37,148 bases of DNA from an uncultured Acidimicrobiaceae bacterium (GTDB lineage Bacteria; Actinomycetota; Acidimicrobiia; Acidimicrobiales; Microtrichaceae), in NCBI GenBank assembly GCA_937868025.1, contig CALMLJ010000541.1, positions 1 through 37,148 on the forward strand. Reading direction: 5' to 3'. Numbering within the stretch: position 1 is the first letter of the stretch; the number at the start of each line of letters is the position of its first letter. The position numbers were made by a program, and so were the translations under genes. Under the pieces are notes generated by a model. That model made no database searches, was not told where the DNA came from, and was given only the letters and a program-made list of their open reading frames with translations. Shown here one piece after another: positions 1-6,191 of the stretch.

Positions 1-187
1 CGATCGTGTAGCCGTTGATGACCCAGAGGAGTTGGCTCTGGGAGGCGCCGAGCTCGGTCGCCAGCTGTTGCTGGGCGACGTTGAGGCCCGACACCGAGGC
101 GACGACGGCCACGAGCGCCGTACACATGGCGATCAGGATGAGCCGACGCTGCTTCGCGTTCGGGATGTGGTCCACATCAGGTTGCAT
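1..187 (-). CDS. MFS transporter, N-terminal fragment (DHA2/EmrB-like)
   Basis: The first 62 codons of a membrane transporter are visible, and the gene continues past the left edge. After a short basic stretch (AKQRRLIL) comes a hydrophobic helix, then the pattern VSGLNVAQQQLATELGAS and QLLWVINGYT. This is the usual first helix and loop of 14-helix drug-exporting MFS proteins of the EmrB/QacA type. ATG at 187 is the natural start, but no good Shine-Dalgarno sequence precedes it. It is divergent from a TetR-family gene (start 255), and an inverted repeat lies in the 67-base gap, the classic layout of a regulator controlling its neighbouring exporter. The substrate cannot be told from this fragment. 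The family call is fairly firm; the subfamily is inferred. Confidence 0.8.
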   Translation of the reverse strand, partial: MQPDVDHIPNAKQRRLILIAMCTALVAVVASVSGLNVAQQQLATELGASQSQLLWVINGYTI

Positions 188-219
188 GGGAGGGGTCCGT
201 TTCGATCCGGGGAGGGGGT

Positions 220-254
220 TTGGAATTTGTAGTACGAGACGGTAGCGTACTGTT
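220..254 (+). promoter_or_regulatory. tetR promoter, leaderless
   Basis: A -35-like TTGGAA (220-225) is separated by 17 bases from a -10 TAGCGT (243-248). Six bases later the ATG at 255 begins, so transcription would start at or next to the start codon. No Shine-Dalgarno sequence precedes this ATG. The inverted repeat at 231-251 covers the spacer and the -10. Confidence 0.55.
231..251. promoter_or_regulatory. Candidate TetR operator (inverted repeat)
   Basis: AGTACG (231-236) and CGTACT (246-251) are perfect 6-base inverted arms around a 9-base centre. The repeat sits in the gap between the divergent MFS and TetR genes and overlaps the predicted -10 of the TetR gene. Binding by the neighbouring TetR protein, with autoregulation and control of the exporter, is inferred from position and symmetry. 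Confidence 0.55.
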
Positions 255-938
255 ATGACCTCGGACGAACAACCCGTTTCGATGAGACGCCCGTCACAAA
301 CAGTCGGCGAGATGACGTGCCGGGTAGCATCGACACCCGTGATGGACGCCCGCGTCGCAAGGACCCACGCCGCAGTGATGCAGGCGGCGACCGACCTCCT
401 GGTGGAGGGCGGCCCCAACGCCATGACCGTCGATGCGGTCGTGGCCAGGTCCGGCGTCGCCAAGTCGACGGTGTACCGCCACTGGGCCACCCGGGACGAT
501 CTGGTCAACGACGTCTTCCACCACTGCGCTCCCCTGCTCGACCTGCCCGCCGACGACGAGCCGTTCGAACAAGCGCTCCGCACGCTCGCCTGCTCCCTCG
601 TCGACATGCTCAGCGACCCCAGTTGGAAGCGCCTGATGCCGGCGATCATGCTGCTCAAGGCCGAGATGGGCACCATGGCCGAGCTCGACCAGGATCTGAA
701 GGAGCAGCAGTTCGAGGTGATGGTGTCGGTCCTGCAGCGCGGCGTCGCCGAGGGCTACCTGCGCCCCGAGGTCGTCGACGACGTCAGCGAGACCATCACG
801 CTGTTCGCCGGTCCGCTGCTCATGGCCGCACTCGCCGAGACCGTGCCGCTCACCCACGAGTTCGCCGACCGAGCCGTCGAGCACTTCCTCGCTGCCAACC
901 GCGCCGTGCTGCCTGCCGAAACCGCTGCGGCCGGCTGA
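255..938 (+). CDS. TetR/AcrR family transcriptional regulator
   Basis: A 227-residue one-component regulator. The N-terminal DNA-binding domain is clear: AAVMQAATDLLVEGG followed by a helix-turn-helix at about residues 58-78 (MTVDAVVARSGVAKSTVYRHW). The rest is an all-helical ligand-binding and dimerisation region of about 140 residues that resembles the C-terminal domain of many actinobacterial TetR proteins. It probably represses itself and the divergent MFS exporter through the inverted repeat at 231-251. The start at 255 is chosen because a -10 box lies 6 bases upstream. This leaves a 30-residue tail before the domain, so internal ATGs at 282, 312 or 342 are possible. It converges on the thioesterase gene with only 12 bases between stops. 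The ligand is unknown. Confidence 0.88.
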   Translation: MTSDEQPVSMRRPSQTVGEMTCRVASTPVMDARVARTHAAVMQAATDLLVEGGPNAMTVDAVVARSGVAKSTVYRHWATRDDLVNDVFHHCAPLLDLPADDEPFEQALRTLACSLVDMLSDPSWKRLMPAIMLLKAEMGTMAELDQDLKEQQFEVMVSVLQRGVAEGYLRPEVVDDVSETITLFAGPLLMAALAETVPLTHEFADRAVEHFLAANRAVLPAETAAAG

Positions 939-950
939 GCCGCCCGACGG

Positions 951-1772
951 TCAGACCAGGATCGCCAGCTGGCGGCTGACCGCCAGCAGGTTGCCGTGGC
1001 GGTCCCACAGCTCGCCGTCCTCGATGAGGTAGCCGGCGACCGCGAGCGGGCTGGCGAACCGGGCGAGGACCCAGTCCATCGGGTCGGCAGGCAGCTGTCG
1101 GATGTGCACCGTCAGGTCGACCGTCGGCACCGCCATCGGTTGTGTGGGCATGCGGTGGAAGACCGGCGGGAACCAGGCGTCGGTGAGGGCGCACAGCGCG
1201 ATCTCGTCGATGGGCGTCGGATCGGCGAACCGGATCCAGCCGCCGCTCACCGCCGGCATGGGGCCCGTCTGCGAACCCCACTCCGACGTCGCCGACCCCA
1301 GGCACGGCCGCATCTCGTAGCGGGCGTTCATCGGGATCGTCGGAGCATCGGCCGGGATCACGGGCGCCGGGAGCGACTCGGGCTCGGGGGCCTGCGGGGC
1401 GATCAGCTCGTTGAACTCGTGATTCGCACGCTGCCCGGCGACCGCAGCGACCGCGACCACGAGCAGCTGATCGGCCTGGGACATGCGAGCGGTGGCCGTG
1501 ACCACGGACCGGCCCCGCCGCTCGACCGTGACGTCGATCGTGACCGCACCCTCCGCCGGGGCGCGGAGGTAGTGCAGGGTCAATGAGTGGAGCGTCTTCG
1601 GCGTCTCGGCGGACGCGCCGTGAGCGACCTCGGCGTCGATCGCCCGAGCGATCAGCGCCGCGACGTAGCCGCCGTTGGGACCGTTGACGATCCACCAGCC
1701 AGTGTCCATCGTCCCCTCGTAGCGGCCTTCCGCAGTGCGGGTGACGGCGGTGTCGTTCAGGAAGCGGCTCAT
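951..1772 (-). CDS. Acyl-CoA thioesterase family protein (double hotdog)
   Basis: 273 residues, the size of a TesB-like double-hotdog thioesterase. The first hotdog half shows NGPNGGYVAALIARAI (from residue 30) and LTLHYLRAPAEG. The second half ends with ELWDRHGNLLAVSRQLA, the typical closing strand of acyl-CoA thioesterases in actinobacteria. The likely role is hydrolysis of acyl-CoA to free acid and CoA in the cytoplasm; chain length cannot be told. It lies 31 bases downstream of an acyl-CoA dehydrogenase gene on the same strand and is probably co-transcribed with it, which fits fatty-acid or acyl-CoA turnover. No Shine-Dalgarno sequence is evident before ATG 1772. The family is confident; the substrate is unknown. 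Confidence 0.82.
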   Translation of the reverse strand: MSRFLNDTAVTRTAEGRYEGTMDTGWWIVNGPNGGYVAALIARAIDAEVAHGASAETPKTLHSLTLHYLRAPAEGAVTIDVTVERRGRSVVTATARMSQADQLLVVAVAAVAGQRANHEFNELIAPQAPEPESLPAPVIPADAPTIPMNARYEMRPCLGSATSEWGSQTGPMPAVSGGWIRFADPTPIDEIALCALTDAWFPPVFHRMPTQPMAVPTVDLTVHIRQLPADPMDWVLARFASPLAVAGYLIEDGELWDRHGNLLAVSRQLAILV

Positions 1773-1803
1773 GGGCGCTCAGCCTGGCACAGCCGCGACC
1801 CCG

Positions 1804-2994
1804 TCAACTCCCCCAGTCGATCCCGCCGCCGTCGCGGTAGTCCTTGAGGATGCGCCGGGCGACCGTGTGCACGTGCACCTCGTCGGGCCCGTCGTAGATG
1901 CGGGCGAATCGGGCGGTGCGGTACATGAACGACAGCGGGGTGTCGTCGGTCAGGCCGGCGGCGCCGTAGGCCTGAATGGCCCGGTCGATCACGTTGTGCA
2001 GCATGCGCGCGCCGACGACCTTGATCGCCCCGATCTCGACACGGGCTTGTTCCCCTTGGTCGATCTTGTGCGCGGCGTGGAGCGTCAGCAGTCGCGCCGC
2101 CTGGATCTCGGCGTAGCTCTCGAACACGTGCGACTGCATGAGCTGCTTCTTGGCGAGCGGCTCGCCGAACGCGGTGCGCTGGTTGAGTCGGTTGCAGAGC
2201 AGTTCGTAGGCGCGTTGGGCCTGGCCGAGCCATCGCATGCAGTGGAAGATCCGGCCGGGGCCCAACCGTTCCTGGGCGATCACGAACCCGTGACCACGCG
2301 GACCGAGGAGGTTCTCGGCCGGCACCCGCAGGTCGGTGAACTCCAACTCGTAGTGACCGTGGTCGATGCCCAGCACCGGGGTGTCGCGCACGATTCGGTA
2401 GCCGGGCGCGTCGGTCGGCACGACGATCATCGAGAAGGCCAGGTACGGACTGACCGACTCGTCCTCGGTGCGGCACATGATCGTCGTGTAGGCCGCCTGG
2501 GCGGCGCCCGTCGTGAACCACTTCCGGCCGTTGATCACCCACTCGTCACCGTCGAGCATCGCCGTCGTCTGCAGCTGGGTGGGATCGGAGCTGGCGACAT
2601 CGGGCTCGGTCATCGCGAAGCTCGGCGAGATGTCGGCGTTCGCCAACGGCTGCAGGTAGCGGTCGCGGATCGATCCGTCGGAGTACGTGTTCAGCATCAA
2701 CGTGTCCTGGAGCGTGTACGTGCCGAGCGCCAACTGCCCGAACTCGCTGCGGCCCTGGATCTCGTTCACGTACACGTAGTCCATGAAGGGAAGTCCACCG
2801 CCGCCCAGCTCCTTCGGATGGCCGAGCGCCCAGAGGCCCTCGGCCTTCGCCTCCGCCTGGAGCTCCTTCAGCTTCGCCCGGGACTCCTCGGTTCGCTGGT
2901 GGAGCACGGGCTCGGCGGGCTCGACCCGTTCGAGCATGAACGCCAGGACTGCGTCGCGGATGGGACGGACGTGTTCCGGTACTTCGAACGACAT
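1804..2994 (-). CDS. Acyl-CoA dehydrogenase, ACAD10/11-like
   Basis: A 396-residue FAD-dependent acyl-CoA dehydrogenase. Diagnostic stretches are LGHPKELGGGGLPFMDYVYV (N-terminal helical domain), SFAMTEPDVASSDPTQL (about 125-141, flavin contact), INGRKWFTTGA (middle beta domain) and AYGAAGLTDDTPLS near the C-terminus. The variant tail YDGPDEVHVHTVARRIL replaces the YEGT-type catalytic stretch of medium-chain enzymes and points to the ACAD10/11-like branch. It should introduce a 2,3-double bond into an acyl-CoA and pass electrons to ETF. The start at 2994 is preferred over the longer frame from 3036: TACGGT lies 7 bases upstream as a leaderless -10, and the longer frame would run into the palindrome at 3015-3080. 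The thioesterase follows 31 bases downstream. Confidence 0.88.
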   Translation of the reverse strand: MSFEVPEHVRPIRDAVLAFMLERVEPAEPVLHQRTEESRAKLKELQAEAKAEGLWALGHPKELGGGGLPFMDYVYVNEIQGRSEFGQLALGTYTLQDTLMLNTYSDGSIRDRYLQPLANADISPSFAMTEPDVASSDPTQLQTTAMLDGDEWVINGRKWFTTGAAQAAYTTIMCRTEDESVSPYLAFSMIVVPTDAPGYRIVRDTPVLGIDHGHYELEFTDLRVPAENLLGPRGHGFVIAQERLGPGRIFHCMRWLGQAQRAYELLCNRLNQRTAFGEPLAKKQLMQSHVFESYAEIQAARLLTLHAAHKIDQGEQARVEIGAIKVVGARMLHNVIDRAIQAYGAAGLTDDTPLSFMYRTARFARIYDGPDEVHVHTVARRILKDYRDGGGIDWGS

Positions 2995-3014
2995 CCGGCC
3001 GACCGTAGCCCTTG

Positions 3015-3080
3015 CCTCACCGGTTCTGTCCTGCAAAGTGGCCCCTGCAGGGGCGAATCCGCAGGACAGAACAGGTGAGG
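3015..3080. repeat. 66-bp interrupted palindrome, copy 1
   Basis: The order of blocks is CTCACC, 5 bases, TGTCCTGC, 6 bases, GCCCCT, GC, AGGGGC, 6 bases, GCAGGACA, 5 bases, GGTGAG. The outer arms pair over 20 positions with one mismatch (3022/3073), and the central 14 bases form a perfect palindrome; the two 6-base inner segments mostly do not pair. The same blocks with the same spacing recur at 20911-20980. It lies between the racemase stop (3104) and the dehydrogenase start (2994), both minus strand. There is no transposase and no T-run. It could act as an RNA hairpin, a terminator or a protein-binding site; function unknown. Confidence 0.85.
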
Positions 3081-3117
3081 GTCGGGCGCGGGTCAGGCGC
3101 GGGTCAGGTGAGGACGG
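3074..3117. repeat. 11-bp G-rich tandem repeat joined to palindrome copy 1
   Basis: Four degenerate 11-base units: GGTGAGGGTCG, GGCGCGGGTCA, GGCGCGGGTCA, GGTGAGGACGG. The array starts inside the right arm of the palindrome and contains the stop codon of the racemase gene (3104-3106), so it encodes that protein's last residues. A comparable but different 10-base array adjoins copy 2. Confidence 0.75.
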
Positions 3118-4183
3118 CGGTCCGGAGCATCGTGGTGGCGACGAACGGCGAGGTGACCGCCCGCACGAGCGCGCTGTAGTTCAGCCCGAACCGCAACTCC
3201 GAACCGACCGGCGCGGCATGATCGCCGGCGTCGAGGACCAGGTGGTCGCTGCTCGCGCCGAGGATCCGGAAGCCGTCGGGAGCGACCAGCCCGTCGGGAT
3301 CGACGTCCTGACGGCCAACGGCGACGATCACGCGAGGGCGATCACCTCGATCCACGGCCGCTGGCTGCGCCCCGAATGCCGTCTCGCCGAGGGAACCCCA
3401 CGGCACCGTCGGCTTCACCTTGGACTCGATCACCTCGGCCACGAGCGTGAACACGTCGGTGTGCAGGCCGTCGAGGGCCCGCCGATGGAGCGGCTCGCGG
3501 CCCAACAGGATCGACTCACCCAACCGGAGGTCGTTCACGAGGCCGACGTCGGACCCGCTGTCGAGGGCCCAGTCGAGGTTCGCCGAGTTGCCGCCGGACA
3601 CGACGTCCATCGTGATGCCGAACCGTTCCGCGATCCCGGCGGCCAGCCGCGAGAGCTCGGCCATGTTGACGGCGTCGGGCACCACACCGCTCTGGCACGC
3701 GAGGTTCGTCCCGATCCCCTTCAGCACGATGCCGGGGAACGAGAGTGTGCTCCGCACGGCGTCGTCGAGGTCACGAGGCGGGATGCCCTCGCGGAGGTCA
3801 CCCAACTCCACCATCAGGATCACGCCGTGGCGTCGGCGTTGTCCTCGGGCCGCGAGCGACAACCGGTCGATCACGTCGACCTCGGTGTTGCAGCTCACGT
3901 CCGCGCTGGCGACGACCCGATCGACCTGGCTGATCATCGGCGACCGGATCAGGAGCGTCGGCGCGTCGATACCGGCATGCCGGAGCCGTTCGAGATTCTC
4001 GATGCGCGAGTCGCCGATCGTCGACACTCCTGCCCGCAGGAGCTCACGGGCGATCTCGGGGGAACCGAGGGTCGCTTTCGTCACCGCGGTGACAGCGACA
4101 CCTCGCCGGGCGAGACGCCCGACGAGGGTCGCGGCGTTGTGGCCGAGCTGGTCGAGCCGGACCTCCAACCGCGGCGCGGTCAC
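3104..4183 (-). CDS. PLP-dependent racemase, alanine/ornithine racemase family (fold type III)
   Basis: A 359-residue TIM-barrel PLP enzyme. The N-terminal VTAVTKATLGSPEIARELL carries the expected Schiff-base lysine (K36). The next part, STIGDSRIENLERLR, and the phosphate-binding stretch VVSGGNSANLDWAL resemble ornithine/alanine racemase-like enzymes more than classical Alr. It should invert the alpha carbon of a free amino acid; which one cannot be read from the sequence. It starts with GTG at 4183, overlapping the DUF1611 stop by four bases (GTGA), so the two are translationally coupled and downstream of pepE. With these neighbours, a role in D-amino-acid use or peptide catabolism is inferred. 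The 3' end, including the stop, lies in the tandem repeat beside the palindrome. Confidence 0.78.
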   Translation of the reverse strand: MTAPRLEVRLDQLGHNAATLVGRLARRGVAVTAVTKATLGSPEIARELLRAGVSTIGDSRIENLERLRHAGIDAPTLLIRSPMISQVDRVVASADVSCNTEVDVIDRLSLAARGQRRRHGVILMVELGDLREGIPPRDLDDAVRSTLSFPGIVLKGIGTNLACQSGVVPDAVNMAELSRLAAGIAERFGITMDVVSGGNSANLDWALDSGSDVGLVNDLRLGESILLGREPLHRRALDGLHTDVFTLVAEVIESKVKPTVPWGSLGETAFGAQPAAVDRGDRPRVIVAVGRQDVDPDGLVAPDGFRILGASSDHLVLDAGDHAAPVGSELRFGLNYSALVRAVTSPFVATTMLRTAVLT

Positions 4184-5271
4184 GACGCGCTGGACGCCAT
4201 CCTCGAACTCAGCTGGGGGAAGGCCTCCAGCACCATGTCGACCAGTCGCTCGGGTGGGCGGCCGAGGGCGTCGGTCGCGGGAATGCCGAGCTCGAGCTCG
4301 TACATCGTGATCGCGGCGGTGACCTCGGCGTCGGTCATGTTCTCGTGGTTGATCGTCAGGCCGATGACCTTCGTGTCGGCGAAGGTCTCGATGAGGCGGA
4401 TCTCGCTCTCGGGCGTCGGCATCGGCACGGCGGGGAAGTCGCCGAGCATCGTCCGGCCCGGCGCGTGCTGCAGCACGACGGCGTCGGGACGGCTGCCCCG
4501 GAGGATGAATGCCGAGCTGAGGTAGGCCGGGTGGCTGAGCGCGCCCTGGCCCTCGATCACGATGACGTCGGGGTGTTCACCCTCGAACGCGTCGACGACA
4601 GCGGACTCCATCTCACCGGAGCAGAACTGGCACGGAATCGCGTCGAGTGCGACGCCGTACTTCGCTCCCTGGATGAGGCCGGTCTGACCGGTGCCGACCA
4701 GCACGGCACGGATGCCCCGGTCGTTGAGCGCCCGCACGAGGATCGTGGCGGTGGTGCGCTTGCCGATCGCGCCATCGGTGCCCAGCACGGCGATGCGGGG
4801 GCAGGTGACCCCGTCGATCCGCCCGCTGAACATGCGGAGGTCCTTCTTGTCGCGAGGCCGACGCACGTCGAGCATGATCACGCCGTACGCGGCAGCAGCC
4901 GCGGCGAACTCCGGATCGTCGGACAGGAACTCGTGGAGGCCGTTGACGATGCCGATCCCCTGCTCCATCGCACCGAGCAGCACGAGCCGTTCGTCGGTCG
5001 ACAGCATGCCGCTGGCGGGGGCCATCCCGTAGATGAGCATGTCGGGCGCCGACCCGGTCAGGGCGATGGCTGCGGCAAGATCGGTGACGACGGGGATACC
5101 ATTCGGCCCGTCGCCCAACACGGCACCGCTGTCCTCGCCGGTGTGACGACTGTCGATCACCGAGAGGATGCGGTACGTCTCGGAATGGCGGACCAGACCG
5201 TTGGCGGTCTTGCCGTCGATGTCGCCGAAGTTGCCCTCGCAATAGACAACGGCAGTGGGTTGGTGGGACAT
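4180..5271 (-). CDS. DUF1611 family P-loop protein (DgcN-like)
   Basis: 363 residues. The N-terminal half is a Rossmann-like domain (VIDSRHTGEDSGAVL). The C-terminal half is a P-loop domain with Walker A GTDGAIGKRTT (about 164-174), CQFCSGEM, and VIVIEGQGALSHPAYLSS as a second conserved block. This is the DUF1611 architecture. Some family members (DgcN) have been reported as D-glutamate N-acetyltransferases in a D-Glu catabolic pathway; whether this protein shares that activity is inference. ATG 5271 has a clear GAGGAG at 5278-5283, six bases upstream. It overlaps the racemase start by four bases and follows pepE after 115 bases. A PLP racemase next door, in place of the enolase-fold DgcA usual in that pathway, is notable. 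Confidence 0.78.
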   Translation of the reverse strand: MSHQPTAVVYCEGNFGDIDGKTANGLVRHSETYRILSVIDSRHTGEDSGAVLGDGPNGIPVVTDLAAAIALTGSAPDMLIYGMAPASGMLSTDERLVLLGAMEQGIGIVNGLHEFLSDDPEFAAAAAAYGVIMLDVRRPRDKKDLRMFSGRIDGVTCPRIAVLGTDGAIGKRTTATILVRALNDRGIRAVLVGTGQTGLIQGAKYGVALDAIPCQFCSGEMESAVVDAFEGEHPDVIVIEGQGALSHPAYLSSAFILRGSRPDAVVLQHAPGRTMLGDFPAVPMPTPESEIRLIETFADTKVIGLTINHENMTDAEVTAAITMYELELGIPATDALGRPPERLVDMVLEAFPQLSSRMASSAS

Positions 5272-5386
5272 GGTGAACTCCTCGAGTTGGGCTCAGAGGA
5301 GGCGACCGAAGGACCCGCGCTGCGACCGTGGAGGCCGTGCACCGGTGATGAAGAGGTCCCCGCGAAGCGCGGTGGTACCCGTGACC
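5272..5386 (-). other. 115-base leader/gap between pepE and the DUF1611 gene
   Basis: This gap is long for an operon with otherwise overlapping genes. On the minus strand it holds TAGGGT overlapping the pepE stop (5384-5389), a short GC hairpin (CCGCG-CTT-CGCGG), a possible long-range GGACC/GGTCC pair, and the Shine-Dalgarno GAGGAG at its end. A structured leader or internal promoter is possible, but no known riboswitch consensus was recognised. Confidence 0.3.
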
Positions 5387-6127
5387 CTACCGGAGTCGAG
5401 ACGACACCGGCCGACGCCCGGTGTCGAACGAGGGGCGGAGGTGCATCAGCTCCGACACGTCCACACCGTCCGCGAAGTCGGCACAACCGGACCGTTCGAA
5501 CAGCCGGGCGGGGCCGGTGACCGTGGCGTGGGTACCGGACACCCGGAGCCACGTGCCCTCGTACATCGCGAGGACCGGGCAGTCGCTCTCCTCGAGGAAC
5601 TCCGAGATCCGCTCGTCGCGGCTCTCGCCCATGAACGTGGTGTCGGGATCGGGATCGACGTAGTGGAGGTTGATCTGGAACGGCACGAGGCGGAGCGCGG
5701 TGAACGTGGGCGGGCGGCAGATCGGCATGTCGTTGGTGGTGCGGATGCTGGGACAGGCGACGTTCGTGCCGGCGGACGCGCCCATGTAGCGGGTCAGCCC
5801 GGTGCGCACCCTCATGCCGAGTTCCTCCACCACACCGAGGCCGATCAGCGCGTCGAGCAGCCGGAACGTGTTGCCGCCGCCCATCATGATGACCTCGGCC
5901 TCGAGGATGGCCCGCTCCGGCGCCGACGATCGATGCGCCGACTGCGCCTCGATGCCGAACGCTCCGAACGCCTCGATGGCCCGGTCGGCGTAGTCGTCCC
6001 AGTCGGCAAGCGCGTACGGCACGAACGTGACGGTCCGGCCGTCGGTGACGGTGGCGAAGGCAGCGGCCGCGTGGGCGTACATCGACTCGCCGTAGTTCGT
6101 CGAGTTCGACAGCAGCAACAGTTCCAT
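5387..6127 (-). CDS. pepE: Dipeptidase E (alpha-aspartyl dipeptidase, peptidase S51)
   Basis: 246 residues that follow E. coli PepE closely: MELLLLSNST at the start, IMMGGGNTFRLLDAL, then GASAGTNVACPSIRTTNDMP and FQINLHY. The expected catalytic set is present: Ser118 in the GxSAG nucleophile elbow, Asp133 in TTNDMP and His155 in INLHY. Known family members cleave N-terminal aspartyl dipeptides in the cytoplasm. The start at 6127 is preferred because it reproduces the family N-terminus; a start at 6166 would add 13 residues. It is the first gene of a minus-strand group with the DUF1611 protein and the PLP racemase, suggesting that amino acids released from peptides are further converted. No good Shine-Dalgarno sequence is visible. 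Confidence 0.9.
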   Translation of the reverse strand: MELLLLSNSTNYGESMYAHAAAAFATVTDGRTVTFVPYALADWDDYADRAIEAFGAFGIEAQSAHRSSAPERAILEAEVIMMGGGNTFRLLDALIGLGVVEELGMRVRTGLTRYMGASAGTNVACPSIRTTNDMPICRPPTFTALRLVPFQINLHYVDPDPDTTFMGESRDERISEFLEESDCPVLAMYEGTWLRVSGTHATVTGPARLFERSGCADFADGVDVSELMHLRPSFDTGRRPVSSRLR

Positions 6128-6191
6128 CACCGCGAGTCTCGCGGCCGAGATGTCGCGGACCCGCATCGCGGGCCCGACGCCGGTTGCGGGG

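Noticed and set aside
3015..3080. Palindrome as an insertion-sequence end or integron attC site
   Set aside because: No transposase or integrase gene, no target-site duplication and no attC core (RYYYAAC/GTTRRRY) were seen at either copy.
5342..5386. T-box-like GGTGGTACCC on the plus strand
   Set aside because: No plus-strand gene follows, the specifier and stem I parts are absent, and the motif departs from the T-box core after ACC.
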